Shown: piece by piece, positions 27,512-34,754 of the stretch
Numbering within the stretch: position 1 is the first letter of the stretch
How the letters are laid out: each line of letters opens with the position of its first letter
From: Firmicutes bacterium HGW-Firmicutes-7
GTDB lineage: Bacteria > Bacillota > Clostridia > Lachnospirales > Vallitaleaceae
DNA length: 64,000 nt
Assembly (NCBI GenBank): GCA_002841375.1
Contig: PGZO01000001.1
Span: 124,001 to 188,000, forward strand
Reading direction: 5' to 3'
Translations under genes and position numbers: made by a program
Notes under the pieces: generated by a model
Database searches by the model: none
What the model was told of the DNA's origin: nothing
What the model saw: the letters and a program-made list of their open reading frames with translations, nothing else

Positions 27512-28714
27512 ATGTGGGAAAACACAATACCAATGGATAAAGCAAGAGAGCTAAGAGGTAAAACATCTGTTATTTTAGGAAACGGCGCAATTGAAAGAAC
27601 ATTTGATGTCCTAGAAGAAATGAGAAAAGAACATGATTTCAGTAAAATAATTGTAGTAACTGGAAAGTCTGCCTACAAAAAAACAGGTGCATGGGACCAG
27701 GTTGAAAAAGCCTTAAAAAAACACCATACCCAGTATGTTTTATTTGATAAGATCTCTCCAAATCCAACAAATGACGAAGTGGATGAAGCTGTTAAACTAG
27801 CATTGGATATTGGAGCGAACGGTGTGATAGGAATTGGAGGAGGAAGTCCAATTGATGCGGCTAAAATTGTCGCAATAATGACCATATATCCTCAATATTC
27901 AACTTCAGAATTATTTGATAGTTTATTTGAACCCAAAAAAGCACTTCCTATTCTAGCAATTAATACAACGCATGGCACGGGTTCAGAAACCAATAGATTT
28001 GCAGTATTAAGCATTACGAACAGGAATTTCAAAATTGGCATTGGCTATGAATTTATATATCCCAAGTATGCAATTGACGATCCTAAGTTAATGGTCTCTT
28101 TATCAAAAGAACAATCAGCTTATACTTCAATTGATGCAGTAAACCATGTTGTTGAGGCGTGTACTTCCTTTCTAACAAATCCTTTAGTATTTTTAATGGC
28201 TAAAGAGGTAATCAGATTGGTGGCAACGTATTTACCCCAAGCACTTGAAGATGGTAAAAATCTTAAAGCAAGATATTGCCTTACCTATGCTGCCATTATT
28301 GCAGGAATGAGTTTTGACAATTCCACGCTTCATCTTACCCATGCATTAGAGCATCCAATGAGCGCAATCAATGCTGAACTACCACATGGATTAGGGCTGG
28401 CTGTGTTATTGCCTACTGTAATAAGAAAAACATATGGTAAAAAAGCTGAAATACTTTCAGAAGTATTAGCGCCAATTATACCAGAGCTAAAGGGTGTGCC
28501 AAATGAAGCGGAAAGGGCATCAAAGGGGATGAAAAAGTGGCTTGTATCTCTTGGGGTTGATTGTACGCTTGCCACTTTAGGCATAGGAGAAGAAAATATT
28601 GATCAATTGGTTGATTTAGTTTATAAAACTCCGGGGAATCCACTGTTATTATATTGTTCGCCGATCCCAGTAACGAAAGCGCTGATTGAATCGATTTATA
28701 GAGAGTCGCTTTAA
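27512..28714 (+). CDS. iron-containing (group III) alcohol dehydrogenase
   Basis: A 400-residue iron-dependent alcohol dehydrogenase. The NAD(P) loop GIGGGSPIDAAK, the HGTGSETN motif, and metal ligands in SIDAVNHVVEA and HLTHALEHP..LPHG are all present at the expected order and spacing. A GGAGGG ribosome site (27500-27505) abuts the stop codon of the PKS gene, so the two are almost certainly co-transcribed. The PKS ends in a thioester reductase, which releases an aldehyde; reduction of that aldehyde to a primary alcohol is the obvious task for this enzyme, by inference from position. It could also serve general fermentation. Confidence 0.9.
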   Translation: MWENTIPMDKARELRGKTSVILGNGAIERTFDVLEEMRKEHDFSKIIVVTGKSAYKKTGAWDQVEKALKKHHTQYVLFDKISPNPTNDEVDEAVKLALDIGANGVIGIGGGSPIDAAKIVAIMTIYPQYSTSELFDSLFEPKKALPILAINTTHGTGSETNRFAVLSITNRNFKIGIGYEFIYPKYAIDDPKLMVSLSKEQSAYTSIDAVNHVVEACTSFLTNPLVFLMAKEVIRLVATYLPQALEDGKNLKARYCLTYAAIIAGMSFDNSTLHLTHALEHPMSAINAELPHGLGLAVLLPTVIRKTYGKKAEILSEVLAPIIPELKGVPNEAERASKGMKKWLVSLGVDCTLATLGIGEENIDQLVDLVYKTPGNPLLLYCSPIPVTKALIESIYRESL

Positions 28715-28779
28715 CGGAAGGCATAAGTTTGTACCACTGAATCAGCTACAACCAAAAATAATTGACAGAGGTGTTAAAT

Positions 28780-29619
28780 ATGGCAAAATCTTTTATTAAA
28801 ACAAAGAGAACAGTTGATTCAACTAGGCATTTAGACATACCGAAGGTACCAAAGGATATGTGGGTAAAATGTGATTTTTGTGGTGAAATTATTTATAAAG
28901 ACGATTTTTGCAACAACAATAGGATTTGTGTAAAATGTGCACAATACGCTAGACTTGACGGGTGGTCTAGAGTTAACTTAGTAATAGATGAAGGTACTTT
29001 TGTAGAAGCCTATAAGGAAATCGCAACAAAAAATGTGTTGAATCATCCTTTTTATGAGGAGAAAATTGTCGCGCTACAAGAAAAAACGGGATTAACAGAA
29101 GGTGTAATTGCAGGCTTTGGAAAAATAAATCGAATAAAGGTTGCAATAGGTGTTATGGATAGCAGGTTTTTAATGGGTAGTATGGGCGCTGCTGTTGGAG
29201 AAAAAATTACGCTGTTGATTGAAGAAGCAACGAAATGTAAACTACCGCTCATTATTTTTTGTGCATCAGGAGGTGCTAGAATGCAAGAAGGAATAATATC
29301 ACTTATGCAAATGGCAAAAACCTCTGCCGCAATTGGTAGATTTAGTGACAACAAGGGTCTTTACATAACGGTCTTAACGGATCCAACGACGGGAGGTGTC
29401 ACAGCAAGCTTTGCTATGCTTGGAGATATAATACTTGCAGAGCCAGGAAGCTTAATTGGATTTGCGGGACCAAGGGTAATAAAACAGACGATTAAGCAAG
29501 ACTTACCTGAGGGTTTTCAAAGAGCGGAATTTCTTTTAGAACATGGATTTATTGATAAAATCGTCAATAGAAACGAAATGAAAAAAACAATATACAATAT
29601 CATTAAATTGCATAAATAA
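28780..29619 (+). CDS. accD: acetyl-CoA carboxylase carboxyltransferase subunit beta (AccD), stand-alone copy
   Basis: A 279-residue carboxyltransferase beta subunit of acetyl-CoA carboxylase, which with AccA moves the carboxyl from biotin to acetyl-CoA to make malonyl-CoA. It has the N-terminal four-Cys zinc ribbon (CDFC..CVKC) and the crotonase-fold signature ASGGARMQEG, TDPTTGGV and IGFAGPRVI. The ATG at 28780 is preferred because GAGGTG lies 6 bases upstream; a TTG at 28762 lacks such a site. accA, accB and accC are not next to it, so it must pair with subunits encoded elsewhere. Position right after the PKS and its dehydrogenase suggests malonyl-CoA supply or a resistant target copy, as known for AdmT in andrimid producers. 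Confidence 0.92.
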   Translation: MAKSFIKTKRTVDSTRHLDIPKVPKDMWVKCDFCGEIIYKDDFCNNNRICVKCAQYARLDGWSRVNLVIDEGTFVEAYKEIATKNVLNHPFYEEKIVALQEKTGLTEGVIAGFGKINRIKVAIGVMDSRFLMGSMGAAVGEKITLLIEEATKCKLPLIIFCASGGARMQEGIISLMQMAKTSAAIGRFSDNKGLYITVLTDPTTGGVTASFAMLGDIILAEPGSLIGFAGPRVIKQTIKQDLPEGFQRAEFLLEHGFIDKIVNRNEMKKTIYNIIKLHK

Positions 29620-30175
29620 TTAATCGTATTTTTAACCTAATAAAGGAAGTCCACGCTTCTTTAAGTCGAGGTATGTTTATTATTAATATTTTGTAGAATA
29701 ATGGCGATATAGAGAGAATTATCGAGATTTTAGTTGTAATATTATTTTACATAGGTTAAAATAATAAATATGTAGTAAATGGAATTGTATAGAGAGAGAG
29801 TAGTGGAGAGTATTATTAGAATTTGGGGATTTAGTGTTAGGGTAACTAATTTAAGTTAAAGTATTTATTAGTAGTTGTTTGTTATCTAATACTATTTTGA
29901 CGCTTCAAACATTCTTTTTTCTTCTTAAATACCTCCAACGTTTAGTTTATAACTATATATTTTGTGAATACAACAGCGCTTAAAAGTAACTTTTTAAGTA
30001 TGCTTTTCTATGGCTTAGGAAACCTTTCATGAAATGTATTCACCAACTAGAATGAAATGAAACAGGAAAGTTTCGACGTCACAGTTCAAGTTTAATTTCG
30101 TCGGAAAGTACGGAAAGTAAGCGTTTATAATTGAAGACTAAAGAGGTTTATAGCGTGAATAAGGAGTCATTAGCC
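29620..30175. other. 556-base intergenic region, little recognised
   Basis: Begins with a degenerate member of the dispersed TTTAACCTAA..AAGGAAGTC repeat (29631-29650) that can form a weak hairpin with CTTCTTT, perhaps ending the PKS-accD transcript. Near its end are small inverted repeats (GAAAC..GTTTC at 30059-30074; CGACG..CGTCG at about 30075-30104). No gene, known riboswitch or convincing promoter was seen. Confidence 0.5.
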
Positions 30176-30880
30176 ATGAAGAAAAAACAAATAATAATTA
30201 TGTTATGTATATTAGTTGTACCATTGACATTTGGCGTACTTGAGTTTTTAGGAGTTATTTGGCATACAGATATTTTTGCTAGAGGGTATGAAATTAAAGG
30301 GCTGGATGTGTCTAATCATCAACATATAATCGAGTGGTATAATGTTTCAAGTGAAGACTATAAGTTTGTGTTTATGAAGGCAACAGAAGGTGAAGATTTT
30401 GTTGATAAATCCTTTGAGATTAATTGGAAGGGTGCAAAAGACAATAAATTTTTAGTAGGTGCATACCACTTTTTTGTAACATCAAGTACGGGTGAAGAGC
30501 AAGCGAATAATTTTATTAGAACGGTTCCAGTTGAATCAGATTCGTTACCGCCTGTAATTGATCTTGAGGTGAATAAAAGAGAAAACAAGGAAATGGTTGT
30601 TAAAAATCTTGAAGTAATGATAGATCGGCTTGAAGAAATATATGGGAAGAAGCCAATTATATATGTAACCTATGATACGTACAACGCTTTTGTGAAGGGA
30701 TCCTTCCAAGAATGTGACATATGGATTAGAGATATTATGAAATTACCGAGGCTAGAGGATGAACAAAAATGGGTGTTTTGGCAATATTGTAATAGAGGAA
30801 GAATTGAAGGAATTGATACATATGTAGATATAAATGTATTTCATGGTACGGAGAAAGAATTAATAGAATTAACGAAATAA
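30176..30880 (+). CDS. GH25 family muramidase (lysozyme), membrane-anchored
   Basis: A 234-residue glycoside hydrolase of family 25, which cleaves N-acetylmuramyl linkages in peptidoglycan. One hydrophobic segment at the N-terminus (about residues 5-27) should anchor it or act as an uncleaved signal. The catalytic domain shows the family markers GLDVSNHQ, FMKATEG, an acidic VIDLEV strand and FWQY near the end. An in-frame ATG at 30176 with GGAG 9 bases upstream is chosen over an upstream ATG at 30131 that would add 15 polar residues before the membrane segment. It stands alone between the PKS locus and a small membrane-protein gene; a cell-wall remodelling role is likely, a link to the polyketide is not shown. 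Confidence 0.88.
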   Translation: MKKKQIIIMLCILVVPLTFGVLEFLGVIWHTDIFARGYEIKGLDVSNHQHIIEWYNVSSEDYKFVFMKATEGEDFVDKSFEINWKGAKDNKFLVGAYHFFVTSSTGEEQANNFIRTVPVESDSLPPVIDLEVNKRENKEMVVKNLEVMIDRLEEIYGKKPIIYVTYDTYNAFVKGSFQECDIWIRDIMKLPRLEDEQKWVFWQYCNRGRIEGIDTYVDINVFHGTEKELIELTK

Positions 30881-30930
30881 GTGATATTGTGATTTTTATA
30901 AGAATTTATATATGAAAGGGTGAGTGGGTT

Positions 30931-31545
30931 ATGGAGAATAATACATCTGGACATGGTCAATTTTCAAATGTACCAGAAGATGTTAAGGAATGGAACTGGG
31001 GTGCATTTTGGTTAACATGGGTATGGGGGTTAGGGAATAGAACTTATATTGCATTATTTGCGGTAATTCCTTTTGTAAACATATTTATGATGTTTTATTT
31101 AGGTGCTAGAGGAAATGAATTAGCTTGGGAGAATAATTATTGGTACAATGTTTATGATTTGCATCAGGAGCAAAAAAGGTGGGCAATTGGCGGATGGATT
31201 GTAATGATCAGCCTTGTAATACTTACTATTGTTAAGGGGATTAGCTTGTATGATGATAATAATAAACTTGAAATGGTAGCAAATGAATCACTGGCAATTA
31301 TTATGCTAAATAGTGATGCAGAAGTTCTTATCGGGGAGCATTATAATATATCAAATGTAAGTAAGAGAGACTTTGAACTTTATGAAACCGAAACTATAAC
31401 CTATACGTATATATTGAAATCAGACAATGGTGTGTACTGGGTTACTGTAACGTTAGCAGAGGATAATATTGAGACCATTAATATTTCTCCATTTGAAAAA
31501 AATGATATAAAGCAGGATGATATTATTATTAATTGTCTTAAATAG
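30931..31545 (+). CDS. small membrane protein with WNWGAFWLTWVWG motif
   Basis: A 204-residue protein of unknown function. An N-terminal soluble stretch leads to a Trp-rich membrane entry motif (WNWGAFWLTWVWG, about residues 21-33), a second hydrophobic span (about 40-58), a polar segment rich in Trp, Tyr and Asn, and a third span (about 88-106). The C-terminal third is polar and probably lies outside or in the cytoplasm as a small beta-rich domain. Trp-rich WNWGAF entries recur in small DUF2628-like membrane proteins of Firmicutes, but I cannot assign a function. It follows the GH25 gene on the same strand by 50 bases and ends at a bidirectional terminator. Confidence 0.75.
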   Translation: MENNTSGHGQFSNVPEDVKEWNWGAFWLTWVWGLGNRTYIALFAVIPFVNIFMMFYLGARGNELAWENNYWYNVYDLHQEQKRWAIGGWIVMISLVILTIVKGISLYDDNNKLEMVANESLAIIMLNSDAEVLIGEHYNISNVSKRDFELYETETITYTYILKSDNGVYWVTVTLAEDNIETINISPFEKNDIKQDDIIINCLK

Positions 31546-31574
31546 TTTGATATAAATTATTGACTATTGCTAAT

Positions 31575-31620
31575 ACGAAGGAAGTCCCAAAACCTTATTA
31601 GGTAGAGGGACTTCCTTCGT
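31575..31620. terminator. bidirectional hairpin terminator
   Basis: Perfect 14-bp stem ACGAAGGAAGTCCC / GGGACTTCCTTCGT with an 18-base loop, between two convergent genes. The AAGGAAGTC core recurs at 29.6, 46.7 and 52.2 kb. Confidence 0.85.
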
Positions 31621-31697
31621 TATTAATAAATTTACCCATGACATAGATCATATTTTTAATATAAGCCATAGAATTATGAATCAGTATTTTATTTGAG

Positions 31698-33422
31698 TTA
31701 ACTCACTTTATTTTCAACACGTTTTCCAAATATGTAGATTGTTGCGCCAACTACTACAATTCCTACCGGTAAAGTTATAAGAGAGGATACGCCTAAACCA
31801 GCTGGCAAGAATCCAAACAATATCGATATGCCTGCAACAACTAATGCATAGACTATTTGTGTTTTCACGTGATCGATATGATCACAAGAGGATCCCATTG
31901 ATGATAAAATTGTTGTATCAGAAATTGGGGAACAGTGATCTCCGAATATTGCACCAGTTAAAACTGCACCAATGGTTACAGTTATAAGATTCATATCTCC
32001 GCTAGAAACACCATTTGCAAGAGGAATAGCCAATGGCATTAAAATGCCCATCGTTCCATAGCTTGTCCCAGTTGCAAAAGAAATGATTGAACCGAGAATA
32101 AAAATGATTGTTGGTACAATAAATGCTGGGATAGTATCGGATAGTGCATTTGCTAAATACATGTCTGCATCAAGTAAGTTCTTAATAACATCAGCAATTG
32201 ACCATGCAAGTAGTAAAATAACGACAGTGATAATCATGGATTTCCAACCTTCAATCCATGTATCTACACCATCCTTTACGGTGAATATCTTTTGTAGTAC
32301 GCCCATGACAATAGCAACAATACCTGCTAGCATAGCAGCCATGAATAATACAACAGAAGCATCTGAATTACTGTAGCATTCTCTTATAGCGGCTAAAGAA
32401 AAAGGATTGCTATTAACCATTTCTAATGTAGCTTCGTCTAAAGCACCATACCCGTTAAAGTAAAAACCTAATAGAGAAGCTGCCATCAGTACAAAAATAG
32501 GAATTATTGCATTCCAAATATTTGTTTTGGTGCCAATGGATGGCTTAATATCCATATTTTCACCAATTGCTAATGGCGTTGAGCCGTCGGCAATAACCTT
32601 GCCTGTGGTTCTTGCTCTTTTTTCAGCTTTATACATGGGACCAAATTCTTTTAATAAAACAATTGTAAAGACAATAAAAGCTAAAATGAAAATGTTATAG
32701 AATCTAAAAGGTATAGTTTCTAAAAAGATGGCATAGGCGCTTTTGGTAATAGATAAATCAGCTAATTCTTTTTGAATTAAACTTAATTCATAGCCTATCC
32801 ATGTAGATACAATTGCAATTCCAGCTATTGGTGCAGCTGTTGCATCAACAATAAATGCTAATTTTTCTCTTGATATTCGTTGTTTGTCTGTTACAGGGCG
32901 CATAATTGGACCAACAATAAGAGAGTTTGCATAGTCATCAAAAAATACAAATAGTCCTAAAATCCAAGTGATAAATTGTGAGCTTCTTGCTGACTTCGCT
33001 TTTTGAGATAATTTTTCAGCAATCGCAAAAGTACCCCCCATTTTTGCCACTAAAGCAATAAGACCACCAATTGCCATTACCTGTAATAGAATACCTGCAT
33101 TCCAGGAATCTGCCATAGAATTAACCATTGTTTCAATCATTAAAGTAAAGGCATTGGCAATTGATTTCAAAACATTAGTGTTATCGACCAATGAGACCAT
33201 CATAGTGCCCGAAAAGACACCTGTAGCAAGGGAAATAATTACATTCTTAGTTAGGAAAGCTAAGACGATAGCAACGAATGGTGGAATTAACGTCCAAACC
33301 CCCAAAGATTGCCAAAGTGGTATTGTTTCACTGATCGTTACTTGTGATGAAACAAAAAATGCTGCTAATATTAAAACAAACAGTAAAAAGTAGGTTGCTT
33401 TGACAAAAGTCTTTCTGTTCAT
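31698..33422 (-). CDS. nhaC: NhaC-family Na+/H+ antiporter
   Basis: A 574-residue integral membrane protein with about a dozen hydrophobic spans and the NhaC-type conserved stretches, including FDDYANSLIVGP in the first half and GDHCSPISDTTILSS near the C-terminus. The family exchanges external protons or a second solute for internal sodium; some members are amino-acid or malate/lactate exchangers, so the substrate is not certain. AGGAGG lies just upstream of the ATG. It has its own promoter (33461-33489) and faces away from the glucan operon. It would help hold the sodium gradient used by the NSS and TRAP transporters further along. Confidence 0.88.
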   Translation of the reverse strand: MNRKTFVKATYFLLFVLILAAFFVSSQVTISETIPLWQSLGVWTLIPPFVAIVLAFLTKNVIISLATGVFSGTMMVSLVDNTNVLKSIANAFTLMIETMVNSMADSWNAGILLQVMAIGGLIALVAKMGGTFAIAEKLSQKAKSARSSQFITWILGLFVFFDDYANSLIVGPIMRPVTDKQRISREKLAFIVDATAAPIAGIAIVSTWIGYELSLIQKELADLSITKSAYAIFLETIPFRFYNIFILAFIVFTIVLLKEFGPMYKAEKRARTTGKVIADGSTPLAIGENMDIKPSIGTKTNIWNAIIPIFVLMAASLLGFYFNGYGALDEATLEMVNSNPFSLAAIRECYSNSDASVVLFMAAMLAGIVAIVMGVLQKIFTVKDGVDTWIEGWKSMIITVVILLLAWSIADVIKNLLDADMYLANALSDTIPAFIVPTIIFILGSIISFATGTSYGTMGILMPLAIPLANGVSSGDMNLITVTIGAVLTGAIFGDHCSPISDTTILSSMGSSCDHIDHVKTQIVYALVVAGISILFGFLPAGLGVSSLITLPVGIVVVGATIYIFGKRVENKVS

Positions 33423-33460
33423 AGTGTTTTCCTCCTATTACAATATTTTTAGTCCTTGTA

Positions 33461-33489
33461 ATTCTATAACATTTTCACCGTATTGTAAA
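33461..33489 (-). promoter_or_regulatory. sigma-A promoter of nhaC
   Basis: On the minus strand TTTACA, 17 bases, TAGAAT; the ATG follows about 40 bases downstream. Confidence 0.6.
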
Positions 33490-33495
33490 TGATTA

Positions 33496-33602
33496 TAGTG
33501 CCAAAAGTATATAGTTATTCTTTCTTGCACAATATATAGTGGTGGAAGGTTTAGCCATCACTATATATTGTGTGAGATTAGAATAACTTAGTTTTGGCAT
33601 TA
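33496..33602. repeat. long imperfect palindrome (hairpin family copy A)
   Basis: Arms GTGCCAAAA/TTTTGGCAT, AGTTATTCT/AGAATAACT and CACAATATATAGTG/CACTATATATTGTG pair around a loop TGGAAGGTTTAGCCA. It fills the space between divergent nhaC and lacI promoters. Related copies at 46840-46963 and 46969-47011 share the outer arms and, in one, the loop. It may be a MITE-like element or a structured RNA. Confidence 0.8.
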
Positions 33603-33620
33603 CAATTTTTATAAGCAGCG

Positions 33621-33680
33621 TTGAAAAACCTTTCTATTCGGTGTATAATAACAATTGGAAACGATTCCGAAAACGTTTCC
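33621..33680 (+). promoter_or_regulatory. promoter and tandem LacI-type operators of the glucan operon
   Basis: TTGAAA (33621), 17 bases, TATAAT (33644-33649). Immediately downstream are two LacI-family palindromes centred on CG, GGAAACGATTCC (33657-33668) and GAAAACGTTTCC (33669-33680), placed to block initiation. They precede a lacI gene, so autoregulation is likely. Confidence 0.8.
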
Positions 33681-33695
33681 GGAGGAGCTGAGCAT

Positions 33696-34718
33696 TTGAG
33701 AAAAAATATGAATATTAAAGATATAGCAAAAATATCAGGAGTTGGTGTCACTACAGTTTCTAGAGTTATTAATAACCATTCAGATGTCAAGAAAGAAACT
33801 CGAGAAAGAATACTTAAAATAATTGATGAATATAATTACATACCCAATAATAGTGCAAGAAATTTAAAGAGAACTGAAACAAAGACGATAGGCGTTTTAG
33901 TAAAAGGAGTATACAACCCGTTTTTCTCTAGAATAGTGCGCGTTATTGAAATGGAAATTGCAAAGCATAATTATGCCATGATTCTACATTATAATCCTAA
34001 AGATTGTACGTCAAGTGATACGAATGTGGCTGCTGAACTCATCAAAGAAAAAAAGCTAAGTGGACTTGTTTGCTTAGGTGGCAATTATGATCTGTGTGAA
34101 AACCATCAAATTGAAGCGTTAGAAACCCCTATTGTTCTTTGCTCTGCAGTGGTTTCGGGTTGTACAGGTAGCGCGTTGATTTCTTCAGTGGGTATTGATG
34201 ATAATGAAGCCGCTTATAGAGGGGTGAAAAAGCTTATTGAATTAGGACATAGAGAGATTGGAATGATTCGAATTAAAGATGATGATATCAGTGGATGTCA
34301 GGTTAGATATGATGGTTATATTAGCGCATTAAAAGATAGCAATATTGGCGTAAATGAGGATTATGTAGCTGTTGGAGACTATAGCTTTGAAAGTGGACAT
34401 CAAGCAATGAACCAACTACTTAATAGAAGCAGTAAAATATCGGTTGTATTTGTTGCAACAGACATTATGGCAATTGGTGCTACAAGAGCAATTCTAGAAA
34501 AAGGCTTAAGAGTCCCCGAAGATATTTCAATACTTGGATTTGATGGGATTGATTTTGCAGAATACTATATGCCATCAATTTCAACAATTAAGCAACCCGT
34601 TGGGTTATTAGGTGAGAAGAGCGTAGAATTATTATTTGAATTAATGAAAGGTGGTGAAAAAAATCACTATAAATTAGACACAGAATTTATTGCTAGAGAA
34701 TCATTAAAAACGATGTAA
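33696..34718 (+). CDS. LacI-family repressor of the glucan operon
   Basis: A 340-residue LacI/GalR regulator: N-terminal helix-turn-helix (IKDIAKISGVGVTTVSRVINNH), hinge helix near NNSARNLKR, then a periplasmic-binding-protein-like effector domain (IGVLVKGVYNPFF to the C-terminus). TTG at 33696 is taken as start because GGAGGAG lies 8 bases upstream; the ATG at 33708 is 20 bases from it and would trim four residues. It heads an operon with GH31 glucosidase and MalQ, so the inducer is probably a malto-oligosaccharide or similar glucoside. Two operator palindromes lie between its promoter and its ribosome site. Confidence 0.9.
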   Translation: MRKNMNIKDIAKISGVGVTTVSRVINNHSDVKKETRERILKIIDEYNYIPNNSARNLKRTETKTIGVLVKGVYNPFFSRIVRVIEMEIAKHNYAMILHYNPKDCTSSDTNVAAELIKEKKLSGLVCLGGNYDLCENHQIEALETPIVLCSAVVSGCTGSALISSVGIDDNEAAYRGVKKLIELGHREIGMIRIKDDDISGCQVRYDGYISALKDSNIGVNEDYVAVGDYSFESGHQAMNQLLNRSSKISVVFVATDIMAIGATRAILEKGLRVPEDISILGFDGIDFAEYYMPSISTIKQPVGLLGEKSVELLFELMKGGEKNHYKLDTEFIARESLKTM

Positions 34719-34754
34719 GTGGATCGTATATACAGTTAATCAAAGGAGATTGAG

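Noticed and set aside
29620-30175. Riboswitch upstream of the lysozyme gene
   Set aside because: Small inverted repeats exist, but no known riboswitch consensus could be matched by eye.
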